A stretch of DNA of 64,000 nucleotides from Lineus longissimus (taxonomy: Eukaryota; Nemertea; Pilidiophora; Heteronemertea; Lineidae): positions 19,661,501-19,725,500 of the forward strand of contig NC_088310.1 in the NCBI RefSeq assembly GCF_910592395.1, written 5' to 3'. The translations under genes and the position numbers were made by a program. Positions 36,286-47,903 of this stretch are shown here, piece by piece. Within the stretch, counting starts at the first letter, position 1; each line of letters begins with the position of its first letter. A model generated the notes under the pieces. That model saw only the letters and a program-made list of their open reading frames with translations. It was not told where the DNA came from and searched no databases.

Positions 36286-37316
36286 CCACCACACGTTTTG
36301 TATTGTAGATGAATTTGGTAAAAGTATATTATTTATAGAAATTATGCAAACTAGCTAATTACCAATGAAGCGGGCAAGTTGAAATGGGATATACGTGTGC
36401 CTTGAATAGCATGGGCATATTAAATGCTTGAACTGCATTAAAGATATGATGCAGTCTTATTGAAGAGATAAAAAATTAAACAAGAAATGAACAATTGCTT
36501 GCTATCTAAAGTACAATTTAGGCATAACGAAGACACATTGCCTCATATCAGACCAATGAAATGTTTATGCGAGCAACAGCACGGATCGAGGTCCACCACA
36601 TGGTTGTAAAAGGAATGTATAACTCATGCCCATTAGGCTGCAATGAATATGTATCCCTTAAAGGGGGACTGTAGGCAGGAGGGCTAATTTGGCCATCTTC
36701 AGGTGGCTAATATACACAGTTAGGGCATTGGGCCATGTCAGATTCAGCACTTAATATAATCCTCGTACAAGCGTGAGTCACTGTGAGATGCGAGAGGCGA
36801 GCAAAAGTCTGCGTGGAGAGGCACGGCCGCCATGTGGAAGACAGATAGGAAAATTGCAGAACGAATCAGTTAAATGTCAAAATTGCAGAATGAATCAATT
36901 GAATGTCAATCTTCAACTGTGAATAAAATCAAATGTTAAAGGAATGCTTCTTCTTTGTCCTGTGTCCTTTTCAACCACTGCGAAGTTGGCGCAAATCAGA
37001 TTTTACATGAGTCGATAAAATCTCCCCTGTGCAGTCAACCATGGAAGGATTTTGAATATATTGGTGTCAAATTGATCGAGAGAGCTTGCTCTTCGAGTAC
37101 ATGTATATTTTAGGGTATATCCAAAATTATAAAAGATATTGACGATCTTGGAAGTGTAGCATTTTTATTGATCCACTACTCCGTAAATGTATGCAACCGT
37201 ATTCCGTCCGAATAATACTGACCTATTTGATAGGCAGTGTATTGCAATTGCCATTGAAAATGTGTGACCAATAAACAATCACCGTACAAATGGCATTAAA
37301 TAAAGGAAGTGACTAC

Positions 37317-37540
37317 TTGGCAAGCCCGGCTTACCAAACAGCGACTTTTTCTTGTCCTGAATGGAGAGCCGAACTCATTAACATTAAAGTAAAGTCTCCA
37401 GCTCGCCAAACAGGGTAGATTTTTTACCTGTTTGGCAAGCCCGGTTGGCCGAACAGGGTGGCTTTTTAGTGCTGTTTGGCAAGCGGCTCTCCAAACAGGA
37501 CAAAAAAGATGCCTGTTCGGCGAGCGGCTTGCCAAATAGA
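37317..37540. repeat. Array of four hairpin-forming repeats
   Basis: Four inverted-repeat units at 37333-37363, 37406-37435, 37449-37479 and 37491-37520. Three are built as CCAAACAGG or CCGAACAGG, a T- or A-rich core, then CTGTTTGG or CTGTTCGG. The first unit is degenerate. Spacers contain CAAGCCCGG or CGAGCGGCTTG-like blocks. The last three units repeat with a period of 42-43 bp. Confidence 0.8.
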
Positions 37541-38116
37541 CCCGGCCTAAAATGAATCAAACTGTTCTCAATGATAAAATAAAAAATTCAAGCCGTATGT
37601 CAATGGCTCAATTTACTATAGCTTAATGGCCAAGTGTCGATTAAAAACTGTTCTAAAAAAACTTTTATGATTATATAAAGGTCATTTCCGTTTACTGCTG
37701 CAATCGAATGTCTTCATGTACAGCGATGTTTTATTTGCTGTTTTGCTCATTTTAAAAGCGATATAAAATAGTTTGGACCTTGTAAGCAGACCAATGGTAT
37801 AGGGAAACGCCGGCCGAGAGCGCCGGTGTAGAAGTTTAAAATGTCCTAGGATAGAATGCCCGGGAAACAAAGGATTCTATTCATGCGCGTCAATCTCTGA
37901 GCTATTGACGGTCAGGGTCTCTATAGAACCATATTGCAGAATACAATAGGGCTGGACACTTTCAGGGGGGGCATTTGTTACTGTTACACCGGGCTCATAA
38001 TCAGGAGGTCGTGATAGGTCGCGATAGATTTTCCCCGCCGTGTTACCAAAAAAAAATCAAATATGGACATTGAAGATACATGTAGAGAAGACAAATCTAC
38101 CGACACGAGTGATCAT

Positions 38117-38122
38117 TTTATT
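38117..38122 (-). terminator. Candidate polyadenylation signal of SLC6 gene B
   Basis: TTTATT on the plus strand (AATAAA on the minus strand), about 235 nt past the stop codon of gene B. Confidence 0.4.
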
Positions 38123-38355
38123 TCATACAAATGTGCAAGTTAGAAGAGAGATAATCATGGTCTATCATGCCGTCAACACAGTTGCCCTGTCCGTTTTTTT
38201 CTACACGGTATTCCAACATGAATATGCTTCTGGTCTGTCCCTAGAGTAACATAATGAATGCTCTCATCCATTACATTTCATGCATCTCAAGATAGCCCTC
38301 CATCGTTCCTCATCTTGAGCCACATAAATCGACACCGTCAAAAGGCTCTCATTCT

Positions 38356-41300
38356 TTACACGTCCAAGGGTGCTGACGGCAAAAAAACGAACACGTCCCT
38401 TTCTGTTTCTTCAGCAAATGCACTCCCACCTGCAGCATTTCCGTTGCTCATATCAACCGCTGTAAGAATGTCCAACGTTAGAGGAAGCGCGGCCTTCTTG
38501 GGTCCGTGTTTGTTGCGATATTCTTCACGGTATTCCGGAGCTTGTGGCGCCCAGTCCTCACCCGGATGGCTTAGTATCCTTAGTCGCTAAAATCAAAGGA
38601 AATATTTTACTTACTCAATGGAAGTGATGAAAAGCATTGTCAAAAGTTCCTCCATCATAGCCGGCAACACCCAACTACCATTTTTTCCAAGAGTAAACGG
38701 TAGAGGGATGGTCTTACGTACATGTGATGTGATCGGGTCAATTTGGTGGAGGCACGGGTGAACTGGTGAAGCTGGGGCTTGTGATTACTTGGTATGTATA
38801 CCAGTCAAACGACTCATGAGTTGCCGCGTAAGTACATCGTTATGTGAATGCCAACACACATCTTAATTCAGACCAATAGGTGAATTTTGTATTCTCTACT
38901 AGAGCGGGATCAATTCTACTAACAGGCATATGTAGATCATAAACGATGGAGCTTGACCGGATATAGTAGAACACAAAATAGGCCTACACCAAACTGTTCA
39001 CAATTTGGCCTTGGGCGTTATACAGTGTGACGCTTACTTTTAAAAGACTCCCCTTCTCCTTTGCAATTCCTATTATGGCATGTATTGGAAGCTGGATCAT
39101 GCTGACCAGGGGTACAAGCCACGCTATTGTGATTGCCCAGTTCGGGTACTGGTAGTTGCCGTAAGAAGGCTTGCTGAATCCTATACAGTTGTAGATGAAG
39201 ATCACCTGAAAGATATTTTATATTTGAAAGATTTAGATTCTGGTATTCGTTACTGAGGTCAAGAACGCTGCATTACTCTTTACGTTGAAACTTACCAGAA
39301 CATAGAGGGGCGTCAATCCGCCCCAGAATATCTTAAATATGAACAGCGGCTTCTTCCCAATCATCATTTCGATGTCTTCGAAGAGGCGGTTTAGACCTAA
39401 ATCAGAATTATATAGTTGTAAATCATATGTACTGTGTTCGGAATCCTACACACTACATGTACAAAGACACATCATCACTACTTCACATGGTATTAGGAAT
39501 ATTAACTCAATTCGGAGCTTAAATCATGACGTAGCAACCTGCCTCAGTCTCATACTTCCTGACATTGACCAATCAAAACTCACGTACTTAACCATGGCCA
39601 TGTTGTCTGCGCAGAACAAGCATGAAAGCTCTGTTTTGATGATTGGTCAATACCTGACTAGAAGTCCTAAACTAATGCTTTAGGAAATAGCGAATACCAA
39701 CAACCATTAAATGCTGTCATGTCCACCAGTAAGAACTCGAAATATTGACACCAACGGTAACTTACAGTATACGCCGAGCCGATCGTACATATTATACTAC
39801 TCTGCTTTGATTTGATATATCAACTCAGTAGGGGAAAGGACATACCGTAAAGCCAGGCAAGACCAAGACAACCGCACGTCAGCGTCACAAATGTACTGAA
39901 AGTTACCCCATACCAGTCGACCAGCTGGAACCAGTACATGCCACCCTGTGTAGAAAAAGAAGCCATTTGAAATCGGTGCCCGAAACAGAGAAGCAGCAGT
40001 GGACTTACTGTACAGGATAATCAGCAATAAAAAGATCCCGAGTTGGAAAGTAAGGTAAAGTTATGATGACGAGGCCATTAGTTGGAAATTTAATAACAAA
40101 GCAAAAGTTACTGGTGGGTAGCTGTTGCCAATATTCTCTACTTAAATAGTACTAAACTGAAGAAGATAAACATGTCAAGCACAATACTCACCCTCGTACA
40201 GAACACAAGAGCTATGGCGCAGCCAGCACAGCAGTGGGTCAAAAGAATCCAGTGGCCTTTGCCTTTAAGTTGATCAGGGAAAGCATCGGTGAGACAAGCG
40301 ACAACTGTCTGCAGGTGACCGAACTGAAAGGACCGGATTGGTAATTGCTAGGTGGAGGCGTGTAAGACCGAAGTAACATACATGGACATTCACTGTAAAT
40401 GGATGCCTTTACGGCAAGCATTTTTTTAATAAATAATGCTGTATCTCGGGCCTGACTCAAATTTCAAGTCCAGAAGTATTTGACAAAACTAACCACTAAC
40501 ATACGTGGACGAACAGCCATGAGCTGAATTCGACGACTTGGCTTTTCCCAAAGCTTTTGAGAGGGCGACACTAGGTTCGTATCTGCCGAGCTAAGAATAT
40601 TCTAGACGAGGAGATTGTCGGATTGCTTTTTAAACTGATGCATTACCTGAGTTCCTATGGCAAGTGTCGCCAACATGAGAAAGAAGAGAACACTCCAGAG
40701 CTGCGGAAGAGGAAGCTTGGACAAGGCTTCGGGGTAGACGATGAAAGCCAGGCCTGGTCCTGACTGGATTACTTTATCCACCGGTAGACCAGTTTCATGA
40801 GCCATGTAACCGACCACTGCGAAGACAGCGAATCCACCATAAAGACTGGTCAGGCAGTTCAAAGTTACAACGAAGAAGGTGTCCCTGTGGAGGAAAGAAA
40901 CACGTTACGAAAGAACGGATAAAATATTGCAATTCAAACTTCTCAAACTTCTTCTATCGAGAGAAGGGCCAATCTCTGATATAAACGCTCACGTGATTGG
41001 TTGATAACAGATGACGACAGCTAATGAAAAAGAAACTAGAGAAGAGAAGAATCATTGATTTTTTTGGCCGTTTGGTTACAAGGAGACAGTCGCATATCGA
41101 AACGACTCAATTTTTACTTTGTGGTCAAAAGCAGTTTCTTCTTGAAAAGTCGAGGAGTTGCCACGCGATGTAGCCTAATATGAAAAAAATAGATATGGAT
41201 ATTTAAAAAAAATTTGGTAATACGTATGTATACATGTAAGTTGAATCAAGACTTTAGAAAACGTACCTTAGACAGTTGTTGTGGAATTTGTTATAGCTGG

Positions 41301-44300
41301 CGTAAGTGATGTTTCCCCCTCCAAAAACCCCGACGGAATAGAAAATCTGAATCGCTGCTTCACACCATATCTATTATGATCGTTTTGAATAGAAGAAGAA
41401 TCTTTTGACCTAGGCAGCACAACGTATGTTTTGCGATTGACGCGTTTTAAAACAACTGTTTTTTGTAGATGAAATTTCCCACCTACATGTAAGAGCATTC
41501 CTCTTGTTCTTCAACATCATCGTCGTCATTGGATTTTTGCCGGAGGTAAGGAGTCCACTAAGGCTAATTTAAACCTGTGTGAGATCGGTTACTTGCACGC
41601 ACTTATACATTCAAGTACAAGGGACCTAGGTTTTTTACTCTCATCTGCCGACAAACCCTCACTAATTTATCTCATATCGAGCCCAAAACTTCATGTTAAT
41701 TCCTTGAAAGCCACGCCGGTTCATCCAGAAATGCAATCCGGTGTTCTCCCCACGATCGAACAGGGCCCTATTGCATTGTAGACCGAAAGCGTATGATGCT
41801 CTTCGCTCTATGTTCTTTACATATGAATTTCTCACTCATGCGGCTTTATACTGCTGAAGGTGATTTGTAAAATTTTAATCGGGTGTACTCCATTACACGA
41901 TTATTTTCTCCTTTAGTGACAGACTTCCGTAACTGTATCTCGTATCCAGCAAAACTGACGAAACATCAAAATATAAAGCGTATTTACCCTGAACTCCAAC
42001 AGCTTGCTGAAGTCCGGCTTGATGTAGTAGATTATACCATCTACAGCACCCGGGAGTAAACACCCTCTGATAAGGAGTATGGTCAGGAGAATATAGGGGA
42101 CGAGGGATGTGACATAAACAGCCTGAAAGACAAAGTGAACTTAAGAATATTAATTATCAACTCGCACTGTTTCTGGGTGTCTCCGTAGATACATGGGATA
42201 GGGGGTACAGTGCAGGAATAGCCTTATCAAATTACCTTTAATTTATCAACGCAAGCTTAATCTCAAGCTGCTCTAAATATTAATCCACTAAAAGCGATAA
42301 TTGCATATTACATGCATGCATATGGCCGCTGTCGCCAGCTGTCGCGGGATGTCCACAAACAGGTGTGATATAGAATTATACCAAAATTGGGTTAACATAG
42401 ATAAATGTTGTCACTTGTAACGTGCCACTTTAAAAAATGCAAGAGCAGGCTACATACGATTCCCAACTATACTTTTTTCACCCTCTTGGCATGTCATTTG
42501 AATTTTTGACAAAGACTGCGCATTGAGAAGGCAATGCAGCAATGTTCTTAAATGTATTTGATGTTGTCCTACCTTTTCAAAGCAATTAAAGAACTAAGTC
42601 TATCTACCAAGTCATCTCTGAACAAGGAGATTGCAATTTATAGTTGACTGCCTGGTCATCAATCCTACCTTTCCTGATGACTTTATTCCTTTGATAACGC
42701 CCAAACTCGCTATTGCCCATCCCGCCAGATGACAGAGGACAAGCTGCCACCTGAGGCCCCCAAGGTCTTCGGCACCATCCGTAAGTTCAAGGACGTTATA
42801 CCTAAAATAAGAATTTTTTTGACGGAATGATTAATCTAGAATAGACCCAATAAAACATCATCATCGAAATAAGAAATAGAACAAAGCAACAGTCGGTTAG
42901 TGGGTAAGTTTGGCCAGGTTTCGCACCATTTTGGACGACACAATCATTTATTACTGTATTATAACATTGGAGAAACTAACATACTTGTGCGTACCGAAAG
43001 AACTCTTCCCCGGGAGAAACCCTTGTGTCCAGAGTTGCATTAAGTATCATCGAGGAATTACTCCATTCATCAGAGACATTACTGTACCAAGACATTTCAT
43101 CAGAGATGTTGTACCAAGACGCATTCGCCTTATAAATAAAGCAATTTTCAGTGTTCCAGCTGTTGTTGCAGTTCGTCCAGGGAAGCTGGGCAGAGAAGGA
43201 CATTCCAAGGTAGTAGAGGATCCAGGTGACGAGATGGCCGTAACTGCAGGAGGCGATGACCATCATTATAGCCATGCCCCAGCCAATACCTACAATGTAG
43301 AAGTACAGGCCAGAACCCTCTATTAAACACCGAGTACATTTATTATTCATTAATTTATCAAGAGAGTGATGGTATCCCGTACTGCGATAAAGAACTCTAA
43401 CATTGAAAGAAAGGGATAGCATTCCATACTCTTGATGAACTCGGGCTAAAGAACTATTTGTACTCTTACCTTGAAAAATAGGGACGACACTCCATACTCG
43501 CGACGGACTAAGGCCGGAAAACTGTCCAATAACAAGTTCGAGGAACATGGCTGGGAATCCGATAATTATTATCGCTATACAGTAAGGAATCAGAAACGAA
43601 CCTACAAATATATGATGGATGGGTTTATGAAGTATGAAATAATTATTGTCAAATACCTTGGTTTCATTTTTCTTATGGATAATGTGCTAGCCTCGTACTT
43701 CTGACCACAAATGTTTTGGTGAGACAACCGCCTCTTTTGGTTAATGTCGAAAGCATTTTCTCGGTGGCTTTGGCAGAAATATATCAAGTTTGAGGTGTTC
43801 ACAGAAGAGAACTCGGGTGGGGTTGATATTTCGCCCCAAAGCTCGACTGCCGCATCTATATTTTAACATCATGCATCCTCGTGGTGTTTGGTGCGACAAC
43901 CAATACCAAAAGAGAGGTGTCAACCTTCAAACCACTGCCAGTGCTAAATGTAAAAAGATATACCGGCCATCACATGTGCACTGAGATGAGCGGCTTTTTG
44001 TATTTTTTATGATTGTACTACATGTACTTGGTCAGGTGAAACCTGTAAGTTGGCCTTCTGATGTCTCAACATAAATGTTCAGCCCCATAGTGTATAAATA
44101 ACTGATAAAAAAGTCTTTCAATTCTTACCTCCTCCATTCCTCATGCACAGGTATGGAAACCTCCAAATGTTACCAAGGCCCACCGCGAAACCCAGCAGTG
44201 TGAGCAGGAACTCCCCGTGGTGATCCCAATGGCCCCGATCACCGTCCTTCGTCTCCAATTCCTCGGGTTTTTCACGTTTTCTGCTGCTGCAGAGACACCT

Positions 44301-44315
44301 ACGAAATCCCGCCAT
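38356..44315 (-). CDS. SLC6 family sodium/chloride-coupled transporter, gene B (tandem paralogue of gene A)
   Basis: Twelve coding exons (complement): 44315-44129, 43601-43470, 43289-42995, 42801-42669, 42122-41988, 41370-41267, 40884-40647, 40323-40192, 39945-39846, 39396-39296, 39205-39038, 38586-38356, giving 651 residues. Eight of the ten middle exons have the same length as in gene A and all intron phases match, so the two are tandem duplicates. TM1 is [21 protein letters not shown]2 cysteines are [12 protein letters not shown]3 has [12 protein letters not shown]6 has [12 protein letters not shown] and [12 protein letters not shown]8 again reads TLAIGTQ without the usual Asp. Differences: EL2 is 9 residues longer with a repeated [19 protein letters not shown] element, and the C-terminal tail is longer and unrelated. 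The first in-frame ATG encodes [14 protein letters not shown]; a TTG six codons upstream is not used. Confidence 0.94.
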
Positions 44316-45510
44316 TTCGCTGGACCAATTCAATCAAACATTGCTCAAAACAGCTGTTCAACTTTTACAGGCTTTCAGACGAGTGGTTCTGCCGTGAATA
44401 TAGGCCTCTCATTTGTAATGTCAAATTATGTGATACCAATCTGTACATATTTTACTAGCACTTTCTCATTACTTGTTCTTACATCACCTTGTTCTCATAT
44501 TTTTTGTCATCTAACTGAATGAGGAATAAACAGATATATGTATATAATATTAGGTTTATGCTTTTATTGATATCGCTCTGGGGTGGATCGCCTTGACTCG
44601 CCTTTACATCGAATGAATGCTCCTCTAACACGGCAAAACTGGGTCAAATCATCAGACGGATAGATCGATGTGTTTCGACCGCGTTTAAATGCATTAAATT
44701 TCAATGTTGTGTATCTGGTCATTCCATTTAAAAAAAAATAAAAGGATTATGGTTGGAAAGTGTGTCAAAGCTACTTTATTTGATATAAATCAATTATTTC
44801 TCGATGTATATACATTTTAACCGGTACAGGGGCGCCTGTCCAAAACAATTTACGTGCAAGATAGGAAACAGACCCGCCCAATTCGGATAAATAGTGCCTA
44901 AATGTTGGCTAGATAATGTTAGAGCCGACTTCATAACATCCTGAACCTCATGGTCTAAGATGCAAAAACCTTGGCGGTCAAGATAACTTTGCAGGTCTGC
45001 TTTGTCCGCTGTGGCCAATATATACGCTTAAATATAGCCATTGGTCATAAGAATGCAACCGATGTGATATCATTTCATCACAATGGCCTCATTTCCTCGC
45101 GTCTTAAATGGTTAATAATGTTGATGCGTCGGAAAGTTACCTGAAAGGGACCTAATCAATCTGAATGGCCTTCACAACCCAGTACACACTCATCAATACA
45201 CAATCAATACCACCATTATTTTTCACATATCTCCGAATGTTGTATATATCTGATTATTTATAGCGCTTCTTTATAAGTCGACATCGACTGATTCAAACTG
45301 TGAAGACAAAGACGCACGCTAATGAGCACATGCGCACACGCCATTTCCGGCGGGTCAAGTTCTCGCGTATTCGGGAAGACCAATGAGACAGAAGCTCCAT
45401 CCTTTTGGTGAATATTTTTGACATGGTCGAGGTGAATAGGAGACAAAGTGGGCTGTACAGTTACCTCTCGTTCCCTCACTATCATTGGACTGTCGCCGAC
45501 ATTCTCCGAA
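44316..45510. other. Intergenic region, SLC6 gene B 5' flank and calmodulin-like gene 1 5' flank
   Basis: Divergent promoter region between gene B (leftward) and the candidate first exon of calmodulin-like gene 1 (rightward). No gene recognised. A TTTATAAG at 45270 is TATA-like but unproven. Confidence 0.5.
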
Positions 45511-45513
45511 ATG
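45511..45513 (+). CDS. Candidate ATG-only leader exon end of calmodulin-like gene 1
   Basis: CCGAAATG is followed at once by a strong donor GTAAGTG. Splicing to the acceptor ending at 47894 would add Met to ACT-GAG-GTG-ATG, in frame with the next exon. Vertebrate calmodulin genes have an intron right after the initiator ATG, so this is plausible. The alternative is that translation starts at 47904 and this is 5' untranslated or unused. Confidence 0.45.
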
Positions 45514-47903
45514 GTAAGTGATAATATCCCATTTTCCTCCAGTTCTTTTTTTTATACCGACTTAGCAGTTTAGGACCTTCAAAGGTTAAAAGTAGTGGTA
45601 GATAAAGCTTTTGTACAGCTCATTTCAGAACCTTATGGCTCGTGGCGGCGTGATCGTTTATTTTATTTAAAGATTTTCATGAGTTGATGAGTGTCATATA
45701 CATACTGTTGTACTATCTCGGAAAGCAGACGTGTCTTCCACATAGAACATCGCGCATTCTTTTTTGTGGCAATTTGTTCTGTTTTCAGAACTGTTTTCTT
45801 CGTACATTTACCAGTCTGCCTGTACTACTCAAATTGAATATTCTCACTAATTGGTTTGCTTGTTCAATAAACCAACCCCGTGCCATAGTGTATATGCATA
45901 CTCCCTCAGTACAGGACTAACTACATCTGACGAAAGCTTGTCCAACAATTTTTTCCTCATTATCTCGCTGCTAATTGGCCGGCATAATCAGCATCAGTGT
46001 TACCAAATATCAGTTCTCTTTTACATCAACCAGTCCAAATATAGTCGGTACAGTATCATTACATTTTGTGTTAAAAGAAAAATCCGGTACTATAAGCTTA
46101 TATAAGAAAGAGGATAATCATTCCGTAGCGCATGGTAAAGTAATTGTCAAATGTTTCAATATTTGGCGTCAAATCAATCTAAAAGTTATAATGTAGGTTC
46201 ACACGGGTCACTCTATGCGATCACGACAACGCAAAAAAATGCGGCAGAGGTTTTTTTCTTCTAACCTCACTGCATCTCTTTGACGCGACTTCGCATGGAT
46301 TTCACAACGCGTTGCTTTGCGATGTAATACTAAGACAGCTATGATTGGGACATCTTATAGATTAGCTGTTCAAAGTAAGGAGGGACAGGATTCGGCGAGG
46401 ACAGGCGAAGGTCACATATAGTAGTCACATCGTTAGATCGCAAACCAGTGATTCAAGTCATTTCGGTAGTGAGATTCATTTCTGTGTACGTATCTCTGAT
46501 TGGGTTATCGACATCGTGAGTCTAAGAACACTGCTATTGACCGGTAGCTAACAACTATACGGATGACATTTCATATCATGAATATCATATCTATTGATAT
46601 ATATGATACATACCGCGTAGATTCATCAATACGCCAGTCGTGCGTAATTCTTAACAAGGGTTCGCGTGATGCGTCACGGCGCAGTTTCCATCGCTCCGTT
46701 TCAATTTACCTGATAAGATTACACCGAGCTCATTGTCGTAAAACAGCAGTAACTTGAATACGGTACACTGCCTCGGGGGGACTTCCATTTTTCTCTCGTA
46801 GTTTCACTGTGCGAGGATGATGTTCTGTCCGCTCGTCCGCTCATGTACATGTATGTCCACTTTTGAGGAGCTGCATAGGCGCAGGGAGGTAAAACGTAGT
46901 GGGCCTAATGATAAGAAGAAGACTCCGAGACGACCAGCAAGGCAGGATCACGTACCGGTAGGTCAAAGAAACAGGCAGGATTCGGTCCATTTCCTCCTAA
47001 GGAACGCTTGCCCTATTCTGTTTGAAAGGTGGAAAGGGAACCGCGTGCGGCAGAGATGATGAAGAAGCCGCATCAAATTCTTAGCCTGCTTTACGGTATT
47101 CTCGGCAACCTTTTTGCCCTTTACCTTGCAGTTAAAAGAATTCAGGCCAATACAAGGTCTATTGTCTTGAAACAAAGGCCGAATTCCCATTGTTCTACTG
47201 TCTTATCCAAGGGTTATCGAAGAAATTATTCATAACATCTACCCCTACGAAACAACTCGCATGTGTGTCGATATATACTAAACCGACTATAGAGCAAATA
47301 AATGTAATGCAACAGCGTAATGAATCGGATCACTGGTTTGAAACATGGTTCGCCGTCCTTCGATGTTAGCAGACCGCTGTACTGTTAGTGTTACATTCTG
47401 AGTAAGGACGGACTTGTCACCAACGCCTTGTACAGTGCATACCACTTGTAGTTGACCTAAAGTGGAGTTTTCGTCTCTGTGACTAACTGCAGCGCAAGCT
47501 CACTAGTGCCCTAGAATGGGGCAATGTCGGATCTGAAGCTGGAGTTACAGAAGTTAAACTCTGTTAAAAGCTTTTTCTATTTCGTTTAAGACTTAAAAAG
47601 AAGGTTTTGCTGACGAACAACGAAGTTCGAAGTACGAAGGTCTGTTTTGTCAACAGGCCCTTCGCACCAGAATTCATTTTCGCGACACTTGTATTTCCAT
47701 ACTGTATTAGTTGTACAAGGAATTCGAAAACTTTTCTACAAAAATCGTCGAATAAGTACATCCACATTCTTTGTACTTCGCCGTTCGTAGCTCTTCGCAA
47801 AACCTGCCTTACCATTCAAAGGTGATGAGCGAACGGTCGACCAGCGATGCAATACAGGCAAGGTAATGAGCGGGGTTTCCTTCTTCGATTTCAGACTGAG
47901 GTG

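Larger units (their letters stand above)
36286..38355. other. Intergenic region between SLC6 genes A and B
   Basis: 5' flank of gene A and 3' flank of gene B. No further gene seen. It contains the hairpin array at 37317-37540 and a possible polyadenylation signal for gene B at 38117. Confidence 0.6.

Noticed and set aside
42976-43548. 190-codon minus-strand frame as a single exon
   Set aside because: It merges SLC6 gene B exon 3 with intron sequence; splice sites and comparison with gene A limit the exon to 42995-43289, and exon 2 lies partly beyond it in another frame.
44315-44333. TTG-initiated start of SLC6 gene B (MNWSSE...)
   Set aside because: The codon is TTG; the first ATG is at 44315.
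47824-47861. Candidate exon MSERSTSDAIQA before the GTAATG donor
   Set aside because: The intron to the next acceptor would be 33 nt and the join runs into a stop codon.
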